Assembly: GCA_902563105.1 (NCBI GenBank)
Contig: CACEVU010000003.1
Coordinates: 1 to 64,000, forward strand
DNA: 64,000 bases
Direction of reading: 5' to 3'
Source: an uncultured SAR86 cluster bacterium
GTDB lineage: Bacteria; Pseudomonadota; Gammaproteobacteria; Magnimaribacterales; AG-339-G14
Below the pieces are notes generated by a model, which did not search any database, had not been told where the DNA came from, and saw only the letters and a program-made list of their open reading frames with translations. The translations under genes were made by a program, and so were the position numbers. This document shows, piece by piece, positions 1-8,689 of this stretch; position 1 is the first letter of the stretch, and each line of letters starts with the position of its first letter.

Positions 1-818
1 TCCATGAAAGCTTTAGAAATTTTTAAATATTTTTTTCCAGGTTTACCTGAACCAATTCTCTTTCCATCGATCTTAATTATTGGAATAACTCCTTTCGTTG
101 AATTAGTCACCCAAACCTCTTCGGCCGAAAGGAAATAATCAATAGGTATTTTTATTTCTTCGCAATCTAGAGAATTTTCTTTAATAATCTCAAGAATAAC
201 TTTTCTTGTTACACCTGGTAATATATTTTCTGTTAGTGGAGGAGTAAGAATTTTTCCATTTTTTAAACAAAATACATTGCTAACTGCAGCTTCAGTAATG
301 TATCCATTTTCATGAAGGATTGCTTCAAATACTTCGCGCTTTTTGACTTCAGTTCTGTAAATCACATTAGCTAGTAAAGAAGTTGCTTTGATCTGACTTT
401 TTCTCCATCTAAAATCTTCCAGTAAAATTGCCTCTTTACCTTGACTAGGCAAGAAATCAGACTTCAATTCGTGACAGGAAATAAAAATGGTGGGAGATAG
501 ATTTTTTTTAGGAATATGGTCTCTGATTTTATCTGTCCCCCTTGAAATTTGTACATAAATTACTTGGTTTAAAAATTTATTTTGAGAAATAACTTCCAAG
601 ATTGTTTTTTCGAAATTGAAATTATCTTTCACAGAGTATTCAAGAAAAGATAAATTATTCTTAAGTCGGCTGAGATGTGCATCGAGTTCAAATGGTTTTT
701 TATTTACTGCAACTATTACCTCATAGATTGCGTCTCCAAAAAGGAAACCCCTATCGAGGGGAGAGATTTTTGCATCTTTAAGATCTATGAACTTGTCATT
801 GAGAAAACAAATTGACAT
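1..818 (-). CDS. dat: D-amino acid (D-alanine) aminotransferase, C-terminus cut by window edge
   Basis: My translation of the reverse strand gives about 272 residues, open at base 1. It is a fold-type IV PLP aminotransferase. It starts MSICFLNDKFIDL and has the early motif SPLDRGFLFGDAIYE, the PLP-lysine region QIKATSLLANV, and TNSTKGVIPI near the end. Dat moves the amino group of D-alanine to 2-oxoglutarate, giving pyruvate and D-glutamate. The family is usually about 280 residues, so only a short tail is missing. Its ATG shares one base with the dacA stop (TAATG), so it is translationally coupled as the last gene seen of the cell-wall operon. A branched-chain aminotransferase is the main alternative, but length, context and the PLP-site sequence favour Dat. 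Confidence 0.85.
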   Translation of the reverse strand, partial: MSICFLNDKFIDLKDAKISPLDRGFLFGDAIYEVIVAVNKKPFELDAHLSRLKNNLSFLEYSVKDNFNFEKTILEVISQNKFLNQVIYVQISRGTDKIRDHIPKKNLSPTIFISCHELKSDFLPSQGKEAILLEDFRWRKSQIKATSLLANVIYRTEVKKREVFEAILHENGYITEAAVSNVFCLKNGKILTPPLTENILPGVTRKVILEIIKENSLDCEEIKIPIDYFLSAEEVWVTNSTKGVIPIIKIDGKRIGSGKPGKKYLKISKAFM

Positions 819-1969
819 TAATTTATTTCATCTTGCATGAAAAAACTATAAACAAAAAATGCTAAAGACTCTAAAGTTGCTGTTATGAAGCCTTTTCTTT
901 TAACATTATTTACTGCAACTAAATCAACCGATTGGATCGTTTCGCCATTAACTTTTATATCAAGCCTGTCAATTACGGAATCCTTTAATACCGGTGCCCT
1001 AACTCCTAAGTTTTTCGACGCTTCTAAACTTAAGTTGTCAAAAGTAGGTTTAGTTAAAGTGATAAATATGTCGGTCGATGGACCGAGTTCAAGTTTATCT
1101 TCTACTCCGCCCCAAATATCTACAATGGAGATAGGCTGATATTTGGCAATTATTTTTTTTGTTTGATAGTATTTGAAACCATAATCTAGTAACCGTCTTG
1201 TATCCTGTAATCTGGATTTTTCTGAAGCGCTATTCAAAACAATTGAAATTAATCTCATATCGGCTCTCTTTGACGAAGCGACTAAACAATATCCGGAAGC
1301 TTTTGTGTGCCCGGTCTTGATACCGTCTATTGAATCGTCCTGCCATAACAGGCTATTTCGATTTAATTGTCTTATATCGTTGTAGGAAAATTCTTTTTCA
1401 CTATATATTGAATACTCTTGGGGAAAATCATTTATTAAAAAAATACTAAGTTTAGCTATATCTTCGGCAGTGGAGTAATGATTGACATTAGGCAGTCCAG
1501 TTGGATTAGTAAAGTTAGTATTTTTCAAATCCATTTTTTGTGCATAATCATTCATTAAACTTGCAAAATCTTCTTGTGTTCCTGCAATATGCTCAGCCAA
1601 GGCACATGCAGCATCATTTCCAGATTGAATGATCATTCCTCGCATCAAGTCTTCAATAATTACTTTTTTACCTTCTTGTATAAACATTCTAGAACCTTCC
1701 ATTCGCCAACATTTTTCACTTACTACAGTTAAATCTTTGGAATTAAGAAAACCCTGTTCTAAGTAGTCAGCTACTATGTAACTTGTCATAATTTTTGTAA
1801 TACTTGCTAGTCCAGTTGAGGCTTCAACGTTTTGCTGTGCAATAACTTTTTTTGTTTCTGCGTCGATAAGCAAATAACTTGTTGCTGTGATCTGAGGCAA
1901 TTTTGGGATGAGAACTTGGGTAAAGCCCATTGTAGAAAAAATGAAAGCTAAAAAAATTATTTTTTTCAT
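818..1969 (-). CDS. dacA: D-alanyl-D-alanine carboxypeptidase (PBP5/6 family)
   Basis: Low-molecular-weight penicillin-binding protein that trims the terminal D-Ala from peptidoglycan pentapeptides. 383 residues. An N-terminal signal peptide (about 1-17) is followed by the transpeptidase-fold domain with all three motifs: SITK (Ser56 nucleophile, Lys59), SGN (116-118) and KTG (218-220). A beta-rich PBP5 C-terminal domain and a terminal amphipathic segment rich in Phe (about 362-383), the usual inner-membrane anchor, complete it. The start overlaps the mltB stop by 4 bp (ATGA). The rlpA gene that normally sits next to dacA in gammaproteobacteria is absent. Confidence 0.95.
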   Translation of the reverse strand: MKKIIFLAFIFSTMGFTQVLIPKLPQITATSYLLIDAETKKVIAQQNVEASTGLASITKIMTSYIVADYLEQGFLNSKDLTVVSEKCWRMEGSRMFIQEGKKVIIEDLMRGMIIQSGNDAACALAEHIAGTQEDFASLMNDYAQKMDLKNTNFTNPTGLPNVNHYSTAEDIAKLSIFLINDFPQEYSIYSEKEFSYNDIRQLNRNSLLWQDDSIDGIKTGHTKASGYCLVASSKRADMRLISIVLNSASEKSRLQDTRRLLDYGFKYYQTKKIIAKYQPISIVDIWGGVEDKLELGPSTDIFITLTKPTFDNLSLEASKNLGVRAPVLKDSVIDRLDIKVNGETIQSVDLVAVNNVKRKGFITATLESLAFFVYSFFMQDEIN

Positions 1970-2916
1970 AATTTCACCTCGAAAGCGTAATTGATTTCTT
2001 GGCTCAAAAGAAATACAGCCATGACATAAAACGAACTTCTATTATAACGCGATAAAACGTATAAATTTTTATGTCCTAGCCAAAATTCACTATCTTCAAA
2101 ATTAATTTGTAAATATTTTTTATCAAATAAATTAGTTTTGGATACAAGTTCTAAAGCATCTTTATCTTTTAGAGTGAGAGATGTTTTAAAATCTGATGTT
2201 ACATCGTTCCTTTCAAGGGCTTCCGCAATTAGCGCATTTTTTTCCCAGCCATGTTTGCTTAAATAATTTGCAACGCTACCAATTGCATCTACAGGATTTG
2301 TTACAATGTTTCTTATTCCATCATTATCGAAATCTATTGCATATGATCTATAAGAACTTGGAATAAATTGACCATAGCCCATTGCTCCTGCATAAGATCC
2401 CTTCATCGAGAAAGCATCGAGCTTTTCTTCTCTAGATAGCAATAAAAAATGCTCTAACTGTTTGGTAAAAAAATTACTTCGCCTTGGATAGTCAAATGCA
2501 AGAGTAGAAAGAGAGTCGATAACTCTTTCTCTTCCGGTTATAGACCCATAACTTGATTCAATTCCAATTATTGCAGCAATGATCTCTTTAGGAACTCCGA
2601 ACTTTTCTTCAGCTTTTTCGAATTCTGGTAAAAACCTTTGAAGAAAATCTGCACCATTATTTACTCTTATTGGGGAAATTAGTCTTGCTTTATATTGAGT
2701 CCATGAAAATTTTTTTTCTGCAGGTCTATTCATAGAATTAATAATTTTTTCTTTTTTTTCCGCGCTCTGAAAAATTTCAATCAAATAAGATTCCTCAAAA
2801 CCATGTTTAGTAACCATTTCTTCGATAAATGACAGAGCTTGAGTGGTTTTGGAATAATCCAAAAAAATGAATGGCACGTAAAAGGCTGTAAGTAAAAGCA
2901 AACTTATTTTTTTCAA
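1966..2916 (-). CDS. mltB: Lytic murein transglycosylase B
   Basis: Cuts the MurNAc-GlcNAc bond of peptidoglycan to give 1,6-anhydro muropeptides. 316 residues with a hydrophobic N-terminal signal (about 3-20). The SLT-2/MltB domain has the catalytic glutamate in GIESSYG (Glu120), the substrate-groove motif GAMGYGQFIPSSY, and DFDNDGIRNI. No lipobox cysteine is visible, so it is probably a soluble periplasmic form. The start overlaps the rodA stop by 4 bp. Its place beside mrdA/rodA and dacA fits coordination with wall elongation. Confidence 0.92.
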   Translation of the reverse strand: MKKISLLLLTAFYVPFIFLDYSKTTQALSFIEEMVTKHGFEESYLIEIFQSAEKKEKIINSMNRPAEKKFSWTQYKARLISPIRVNNGADFLQRFLPEFEKAEEKFGVPKEIIAAIIGIESSYGSITGRERVIDSLSTLAFDYPRRSNFFTKQLEHFLLLSREEKLDAFSMKGSYAGAMGYGQFIPSSYRSYAIDFDNDGIRNIVTNPVDAIGSVANYLSKHGWEKNALIAEALERNDVTSDFKTSLTLKDKDALELVSKTNLFDKKYLQINFEDSEFWLGHKNLYVLSRYNRSSFYVMAVFLLSQEINYAFEVKL

Positions 2917-4013
2917 GTCGTTCTCCTTAAAGATAAAATTATACCGATAGTAATCATATTCACCACCAATGCTGTTCCACCTTGGCTAATAAATGGAAGG
3001 GGCATACCTACAACAGGAAATATTCCTACTACCATTGAAATGTTTAACGCAATATATGCAGCTAAAATTATAGATAAAGTTCCAGATACTAGTTTTGCAA
3101 ACTTTGATTTACTCATTTTAGCAACGTATAAAAGGCGAAAGATCAAATAGGCATATAAAAGAAATAAAGCTAAGGCTCCAAAAAAACCAAATTCCTCAAC
3201 AATTACAGCAAATATAAAATCAGTGTGGCTCTCAGGAATGAAATCTAATTGACTTTGACTGCCTTCCATATATCCTTTTCCGAAAAGTTGTCCTGAACCT
3301 ATTGCTATTTTTGACTGAGCAATATTCCACCCTGTACCTAAAACATCTGCTTCCGGACTTAAGAAAGTAAAAATTCTTTCTTTTTGATAATCGAGTAAAG
3401 TCATCCATAAAAAAGGCAAGGTCCCAATTCCTGCTAAAAAACTAAAAAGTATAATCCTCCATGGTATGCCAGATAAAATTATCGGTATTATCCCAGAGAG
3501 TAAAACAATTGCAGAAGTTCCAAAATCCGGCTGTAAAAAAACTAATACGAATGCTAAAAGAGTAGTCATTAAAACTACAATCCAATCAGTGAATCTTATT
3601 TGAGGGTTACGCGATAAATAGGCAGCGGCTGAAATTGGTAATAAAAACCTCATTAATTCTGATGGTTGAAAAGTGATAAAACCTAGATTTATCCATCGAT
3701 TAGTTGTACCAGAATTTGGCAAAATCAAAACTAGAATTAAAAAAAAGAATCCGATCCATACTCCATTTAAATATATAGGCTCCATTTTTCTGAAATTAGA
3801 CATAGCTGCAAGAAACATAAAGGAACAGCCAAGAAATAAATAGAGAGCCTGTCTGATAAGCAAAGATGAAGATCCACTTGCGCTGTAAACCATAGCTAGG
3901 CCAAAGAGACTCAAGAAAATAACTGTAAATACAATTGAATAATCAAAGTCGCCAATATTATTTTTTTTGTTTAATTTTATGTCTACTGAAAAACTTAGGG
4001 GTTTATTTCGCAT
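2913..4013 (-). CDS. rodA: Peptidoglycan glycosyltransferase RodA (SEDS family)
   Basis: Polytopic SEDS polymerase that extends glycan strands from lipid II during rod elongation, partnered by PBP2. About 366 residues with roughly ten membrane helices. Family motifs include WINLGFITFQPSELMR, the loop FLQPDFGTS with the essential aspartate, and GMPLPFISQGG near the C-terminus. The reading frame opens 13 codons further upstream, but I chose the internal ATG at 4013 (MRNKPLSFS). It has a GAGG Shine-Dalgarno 5 nt away and overlaps mrdA by only 11 bp instead of 50. Confidence 0.93.
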   Translation of the reverse strand: MRNKPLSFSVDIKLNKKNNIGDFDYSIVFTVIFLSLFGLAMVYSASGSSSLLIRQALYLFLGCSFMFLAAMSNFRKMEPIYLNGVWIGFFFLILVLILPNSGTTNRWINLGFITFQPSELMRFLLPISAAAYLSRNPQIRFTDWIVVLMTTLLAFVLVFLQPDFGTSAIVLLSGIIPIILSGIPWRIILFSFLAGIGTLPFLWMTLLDYQKERIFTFLSPEADVLGTGWNIAQSKIAIGSGQLFGKGYMEGSQSQLDFIPESHTDFIFAVIVEEFGFFGALALFLLYAYLIFRLLYVAKMSKSKFAKLVSGTLSIILAAYIALNISMVVGIFPVVGMPLPFISQGGTALVVNMITIGIILSLRRTT

Positions 4014-5829
4014 CAAACCCTCGAACATAAAAATTAATTGCTGACTTAACAATTGGCGCAGCTACTTCACTACCTGACTCTCCATTTTCTATAATAACTG
4101 CCACAACTAATTCAGGATCAATGACAGGTCCATACCCTACGAAAAGGGCATGATCTCTTAATGCTGGATTTTCTCTGATTGCATCATATTCTTTTCCAGG
4201 AAGAATACTTTTTATTTGAGCAGTCCCTGTCTTTCCAGCTATGGTTACAGAGTCATTATCAAAAATCTTATTGGCTGTTCCATTTCTTGCTGCAATTACT
4301 TCAACAAGAGCATTTTCCATTTTTGTCCAATTGTTAAAATCTGAGAGCTTTATATCTGCAATTTTTATGGGCTGAAAATTTAGCTCATCATTTGGCTGAA
4401 TAAGTTGAGGTTTGTAAATAGGACCTTTATTTGCCAAGGCAGAATATGCTAGGGCCAATTGAAGAGGCGTAGCCAAAATATAACCTTGGCCTATTCCCAA
4501 ATTTATCGTATCTCCTTTAAACCAAAAATCTCCCTTATAACCTAACTTCCATTTTTTATCGGGTAAAAGACCACTCGACTCAAATTCGTTCAAACCAGTT
4601 TTTTGACCAAAACCAAAACTTTCTAACATTGGTTTGATTCCAGATAAAGTTAAATCGTATGCAATATTATAAAAATAGACATCTGAGGATTCGACGATTG
4701 CTTTTTTCATGTCCACTTGACCATGCCCATCTTCCTTCCATCCCCGAAAAGGTCTGGGATCTCCTTCGACAAAATATTCGCCATCATCTTTTATCTTTTT
4801 ATCCCAACTTATGACTTTTTTCTCTACCGCGGCTAATCCAACAAAAGGTTTCAAAGTAGATGCAGGAGGATATTGTCCAGAAATAGCTCTATTAAAAATT
4901 GGGCTATCTTCATTAGAAAATAAGCTTTCTACTTCAGCAGAATTAACAATAGAGTTAAGTACATTTGGATTATATGAAGGCGAGCTTATTAAGGCTCTGA
5001 TTAATCCAGTTTTAGGCTCTAAAGCTACCAAGGCGCCTCGCCTATTTTTGAACAGCTTGTAAAGGTGATCTTGCAATGCTTGATCAATTGACAAGAAAAT
5101 ATCATCCCCATTTTCAGCTCCTTGAGTGTCTAATACTCTAACTAATCTGCCTTTGACATCTCTCTCTTGAGTTTGTATCCCAGACTTTCCCCTTAAAATA
5201 AAGTCATATTCTTTTTCTATTCCGACTTTACCAATTTGAATATTTTGTAAATCTGATAAGTTTTTATTTTTTTTTATATCTTCAGACGAAATGTCGCCAA
5301 CATATCCCAAAATATGAGCAAAGATCTCATCGTGAAGAACATATCTTTTTAATGTAGCTTTAACTTCAATTCCAGAGAGCGAATTCAGATTAACTTTGAT
5401 TTTCGCAATTTGTTCTTCGTTTAAAGCCTTTATTAAAGGAAATGAATAATATTTTTTTCCATCTTTCAGTGAATTTGAATATTCTTTTTCAAGCAATTCA
5501 TAGGGTAGTTCCAGAAGATTGGATAACTTGATAATAGTCTCTTTTGTATCTTCGACATATGCTGGTGTGACATATAAATCTCTTTGAACAATATTTTCAG
5601 CCAAGAGAGTCCCTTTTCTGTCATATATAAAACCTCTTACCGGATTAATAGCTTTTTGGTAAATCCTATTTGATTCGGCAATAGTTTGATATTTATCCCC
5701 CTGAATAACCGAAAGATTTAATAGCTGAAAAAATGATATAAAAAAAAGAAAGATGAAAGGTGATAAAAAGATTATAGCTCTCGAATATTCCTCGCCGGTT
5801 TTAAAGCTATCTTTTGAAAAAAAATTCAT
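4003..5829 (-). CDS. mrdA: Penicillin-binding protein 2 (elongasome transpeptidase)
   Basis: Class B penicillin-binding protein that cross-links peptidoglycan with RodA. 608 residues. A single membrane anchor (about 17-40) is followed by the pedestal domain (VRGFIYDRKGTLLAEN) and the transpeptidase domain with STLK (Ser324, Lys327), SSD (381-383; E. coli PBP2 has SCD here) and KTGT (533-536). It lies 1 nt after rsfS. In other gammaproteobacteria rlmH separates rsfS and mrdA; it is missing here. Confidence 0.95.
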   Translation of the reverse strand: MNFFSKDSFKTGEEYSRAIIFLSPFIFLFFISFFQLLNLSVIQGDKYQTIAESNRIYQKAINPVRGFIYDRKGTLLAENIVQRDLYVTPAYVEDTKETIIKLSNLLELPYELLEKEYSNSLKDGKKYYSFPLIKALNEEQIAKIKVNLNSLSGIEVKATLKRYVLHDEIFAHILGYVGDISSEDIKKNKNLSDLQNIQIGKVGIEKEYDFILRGKSGIQTQERDVKGRLVRVLDTQGAENGDDIFLSIDQALQDHLYKLFKNRRGALVALEPKTGLIRALISSPSYNPNVLNSIVNSAEVESLFSNEDSPIFNRAISGQYPPASTLKPFVGLAAVEKKVISWDKKIKDDGEYFVEGDPRPFRGWKEDGHGQVDMKKAIVESSDVYFYNIAYDLTLSGIKPMLESFGFGQKTGLNEFESSGLLPDKKWKLGYKGDFWFKGDTINLGIGQGYILATPLQLALAYSALANKGPIYKPQLIQPNDELNFQPIKIADIKLSDFNNWTKMENALVEVIAARNGTANKIFDNDSVTIAGKTGTAQIKSILPGKEYDAIRENPALRDHALFVGYGPVIDPELVVAVIIENGESGSEVAAPIVKSAINFYVRGFDAK

Positions 5830-5830
5830 T

Positions 5831-6157
5831 TCACTTTAAAGCTGGATCCCAAAGACTTTCTAAATCAAATAATTTTCTTGAATCATCGGACATAATATTT
5901 ATTACTATGTCTCCTAAATCTAAAAGAATCCATTCATTAGAATTTTGCCCTTCAACTCCAGAAATCTTAATTTGATTAAACTTTAGGTCTTTTAATAATT
6001 TATCTTTAATTGCCGACATATGTCTTGAAGAAGTGCCAGTAGTAATAATGAGAAAATTTGTAAAACTGTTTAGTCCTGATAAGTCCAGAAATAAAGTATT
6101 TTGCGCTTTGATCTCCTCTAAACAACTTTCTATTATTTTTTTTGAGCTTTCTGTCAT
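5831..6157 (-). CDS. rsfS: Ribosomal silencing factor RsfS
   Basis: Binds uL14 on the 50S subunit and blocks subunit joining in starved cells. 108 residues, a typical length. The core reads LDLSGLNSFTNFLIITTGTSSRHMSAI, then the EGQNSNEWILLDLGDIVINIM block, the signature of the Iojap/RsfS fold. The start codon directly follows the nadD stop with no spacer, so the two are co-translated. Cited here in two parts: LDLSGLNSFTNFL and IITTGTSSRHMSAI. Confidence 0.94.
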   Translation of the reverse strand: MTESSKKIIESCLEEIKAQNTLFLDLSGLNSFTNFLIITTGTSSRHMSAIKDKLLKDLKFNQIKISGVEGQNSNEWILLDLGDIVINIMSDDSRKLFDLESLWDPALK

Positions 6158-6784
6158 TTAATTTGAATATAGAGAATGTATGGAAATATATTCCTGTACT
6201 CTCTTATTGACTAATCCTGTCAAGTCTTCATTTTTTTTTATCTTTTTTTTAATTTCTGAAGATGAAACGTCAACCAAGGCATTCTCTAACAAAAAGATTT
6301 TTCCGCTAGACGAAAAGAAATCTTCCAAATTTGAGGTGATTTTTTCTTTGATTGTTTTATTTAGCTTTTTCTTCACATCAAATTTTCTTCCAACTACAAG
6401 AAGCGAACTTAGAGAAAGTATTTGTTCCCAATTTTTCCAACTTGTAAAATTATATAAAGAGTCTGATCCAATAATTAACGACAAGTGTTTTTCGGAATAG
6501 ATTTTTTTCAGAAATTTTAAAGTTTCAAGCGTGAAAGATTTTTTTTTATTTTTAATTTCAAAATCATTAAATTTTATATTTTTGTGATCTTCAAAAGTTA
6601 ATTCCAACATTTTTAAGCGATGAGCAGCACCAATAAGAGTTTCTTTTTTATGAGGTGATAAATAGTTTGGAATAATTTGAATTTCATCAATTATTTCCAG
6701 ACCACTTATAAAATTGATTACCTCAAAATGGCCAATATGAACTGGATCGAAAGCTCCGCCAAAGATACCTAATCTTTCAGTCAT
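6158..6784 (-). CDS. nadD: Nicotinate-nucleotide adenylyltransferase
   Basis: Adds AMP to nicotinate mononucleotide in NAD biosynthesis. 208 residues, a Rossmann-like nucleotidyltransferase. The N-terminal GGAFDPVHIGH carries the HxGH ATP motif, and the C-terminal DVSSSEIKKKI matches the SSTxIR motif in a degenerate, lysine-rich form. It starts 4 nt after the proA stop. proA-nadD-rsfS is the usual gammaproteobacterial order. Confidence 0.94.
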   Translation of the reverse strand: MTERLGIFGGAFDPVHIGHFEVINFISGLEIIDEIQIIPNYLSPHKKETLIGAAHRLKMLELTFEDHKNIKFNDFEIKNKKKSFTLETLKFLKKIYSEKHLSLIIGSDSLYNFTSWKNWEQILSLSSLLVVGRKFDVKKKLNKTIKEKITSNLEDFFSSSGKIFLLENALVDVSSSEIKKKIKKNEDLTGLVNKRVQEYISIHSLYSN

Positions 6785-6788
6785 TAAA

Positions 6789-8051
6789 TTAAGATCTTAA
6801 TTGTCCTTGACCTTTAATAACAAATTTTTGACTTGTAAGACCCTCAAGTCCCACAGGACCCCTAGCATGTAACTTATCGGTAGAGATGCCAACTTCTGCA
6901 CCCAATCCATATTCAAAACCGTCCGCATAACAGGTTGGTAAATTATGCATAACAGAAGAAGAATCTATTTCGTTGAAAAACTTTTCTACGGCTGATGTAT
7001 TCTCTGAAATTATTGAGTCAGTGTGGCCAGAGCCATAAGTATTTATATGAGAAATAGCAGATTCTAAATCTTCAACAATTTTTATAGAGAGAATTGGAGC
7101 AAGGTATTCAGTTAACCAGTCTTCTTCTTTAGCTGCCTTAGCATCAATAATTTTTAATGTTTCTTGACAACCTCTTATTTCAACACCATTCTTTTCTAAC
7201 TCTGATTTAATTTGTGGTAACACGCTAGAAGCTATTTTTTTTGAAGCTAATAAAGTTTCCATAGTGCCGCATATTCCATAACGATAAGTTTTTGCATTTA
7301 CTGATATTGAGACTGCCTTATCAAGATCTGCGTCCTGATCGATAAAGACGTGACATAACCCCTCGTAGTGTTTTAAAACTGGAATTTTTGCTTCTTCGGA
7401 AATTACTTTTATAAGGCTTTTCCCACCTCTTGGAATCAAAAGGTCAATATCTTTTACTCTGCTGATCATCTCGCTAACTAACTTTCTATCCTGATTTTTA
7501 ATTAGTTGAACAGAATGTTTAGGCAAAGAAGCTTTTTCTAAACCTTGTTGCATACATTCTTCAATTACACTATTTGAATTCGAGGCCTCCGAACCTCCTC
7601 TTAAAATACTTGCATTACCTGATTTTATGCATAAGGCAGAAGCATCTGCAGTGACGTTTGGTCTCGACTCATAAATAATACCAATTACGCCAAGGGGAAC
7701 TCGCATTTTAGAGACTTCAAATCCTGAAGGTGATCTATGTGGCCGATCCGTTTTTCCTATAGGATCATCTAAGTTAATAATTTTATCCAGTCCAGAAATC
7801 ATTGAATCGATTCGTTTTTCGTTTAACTCTAGACGATCGACGAAAGACTCTTGCAAATCTTTCTTATTCGCTAAATCCATATCCAATGAATTTGCCTCCA
7901 TTAATTTTCTTTTATTTTTATGCAAAAAATCAGCGGAGAATTTTAGCGCATCATTTTTTTTTGATTTTATAATGCTCCGCAATTCAACTTTTGCTGCTTG
8001 GGCTTTTTTACATATTTGGTCAAGCTCTGAAATGGATGTTTTTGTGCTCAT
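6789..8051 (-). CDS. proA: Gamma-glutamyl phosphate reductase
   Basis: NADPH-dependent reduction of gamma-glutamyl phosphate to glutamate semialdehyde, step two of proline synthesis. 420 residues, full length, aldehyde-dehydrogenase superfamily. The catalytic cysteine is Cys261 in YGICGTMETLL, and VIYESRPNVTADA is replaced here by IGIIYESRPNVTADASAL, the cofactor-binding signature. First gene of the cell-wall operon. A -10 element AATAAT ends 7 nt before the ATG. proB is not in the window. Confidence 0.95.
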   Translation of the reverse strand: MSTKTSISELDQICKKAQAAKVELRSIIKSKKNDALKFSADFLHKNKRKLMEANSLDMDLANKKDLQESFVDRLELNEKRIDSMISGLDKIINLDDPIGKTDRPHRSPSGFEVSKMRVPLGVIGIIYESRPNVTADASALCIKSGNASILRGGSEASNSNSVIEECMQQGLEKASLPKHSVQLIKNQDRKLVSEMISRVKDIDLLIPRGGKSLIKVISEEAKIPVLKHYEGLCHVFIDQDADLDKAVSISVNAKTYRYGICGTMETLLASKKIASSVLPQIKSELEKNGVEIRGCQETLKIIDAKAAKEEDWLTEYLAPILSIKIVEDLESAISHINTYGSGHTDSIISENTSAVEKFFNEIDSSSVMHNLPTCYADGFEYGLGAEVGISTDKLHARGPVGLEGLTSQKFVIKGQGQLRS

Positions 8052-8058
8052 GTGATGT

Positions 8059-8072
8059 ATTATTGCAATAAT
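8059..8072. promoter_or_regulatory. Palindromic divergent promoter between proA and dedA
   Basis: A perfect 14-bp palindrome, ATTATTGCAATAAT, sits in the 35-bp gap. On the minus strand 8059-8064 reads AATAAT, 7 nt before the proA ATG, with TAGGCA 17 bp upstream as a possible -35. The mirror AATAAT at 8067-8072 faces dedA, and a second candidate, AATTAT at 8075-8080, is 6 nt from the dedA ATG. The symmetry could be an operator or simply two back-to-back -10 boxes. Confidence 0.5.
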
Positions 8073-8086
8073 TTAATTATCTGCCT

Positions 8087-8689
8087 ATGTTCGATTCTAT
8101 TCTTTCTTTTTTAGAAACCAATCCTGATTGGGTAAATTGGGCGGTATTTACATTGATTTTTATCGAATCTTTATTTATCGCAGGACTATTTACACCTGCA
8201 CTATTAATAATTCCAGGCATCGGGGCCCTTGCGGCTAGAGTAGGGATAAGTCCTTATGAAATAACTTTTTACGCAACCATGGGAATGATTGTTGGCGACT
8301 CGGTAAGCTACGGCTTTGGAAGGATTGTGGGCAATAAGCTATTTGATTGGGTTCCAAGTGATTACCATAAATATGTTATGCAGGCTCAAAAATTTATGAG
8401 TAAATATGGAATATTAAGTGTTGCTTTGGGAAGGTTTATCGGGCCTTTGAGATGTGTAGTCCCTTTTACAGCTGGTTCTTTGGGAATGAAAAAAACTATT
8501 TTTTTTCCTGTTACCTTTCTTTCCGCTCCGACATGGACTTCTTTGTATGTTTTGAGTGGCTATTTTTTAGGTGTCGCTTTTATTGAATACTTTAATTACG
8601 CTCTGATCGGGATAATTCTTGTCATAACAATTTATACTGTATATAAAGATCCTATGAATTTAAGAGAGGATAAAAAAGATGTCTATTAG
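8087..8689 (+). CDS. DedA-family membrane protein
   Basis: Member of the DedA/VTT (SNARE-associated Golgi) superfamily. Proteins of this family act in undecaprenyl-phosphate or phospholipid flipping and support membrane potential. 200 residues with hydrophobic segments at about 16-38, 50-75, 135-160 and 165-190. The family signature is visible as GRFIGPLRCVVPFTAG (residues ~112-127), preceded by the acidic FIESLFIAGLFTPA near the N-terminus. The last 11 bp overlap the carotenoid oxygenase start, so the two are coupled. The exact substrate cannot be read from sequence. Confidence 0.85.
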   Translation: MFDSILSFLETNPDWVNWAVFTLIFIESLFIAGLFTPALLIIPGIGALAARVGISPYEITFYATMGMIVGDSVSYGFGRIVGNKLFDWVPSDYHKYVMQAQKFMSKYGILSVALGRFIGPLRCVVPFTAGSLGMKKTIFFPVTFLSAPTWTSLYVLSGYFLGVAFIEYFNYALIGIILVITIYTVYKDPMNLREDKKDVY

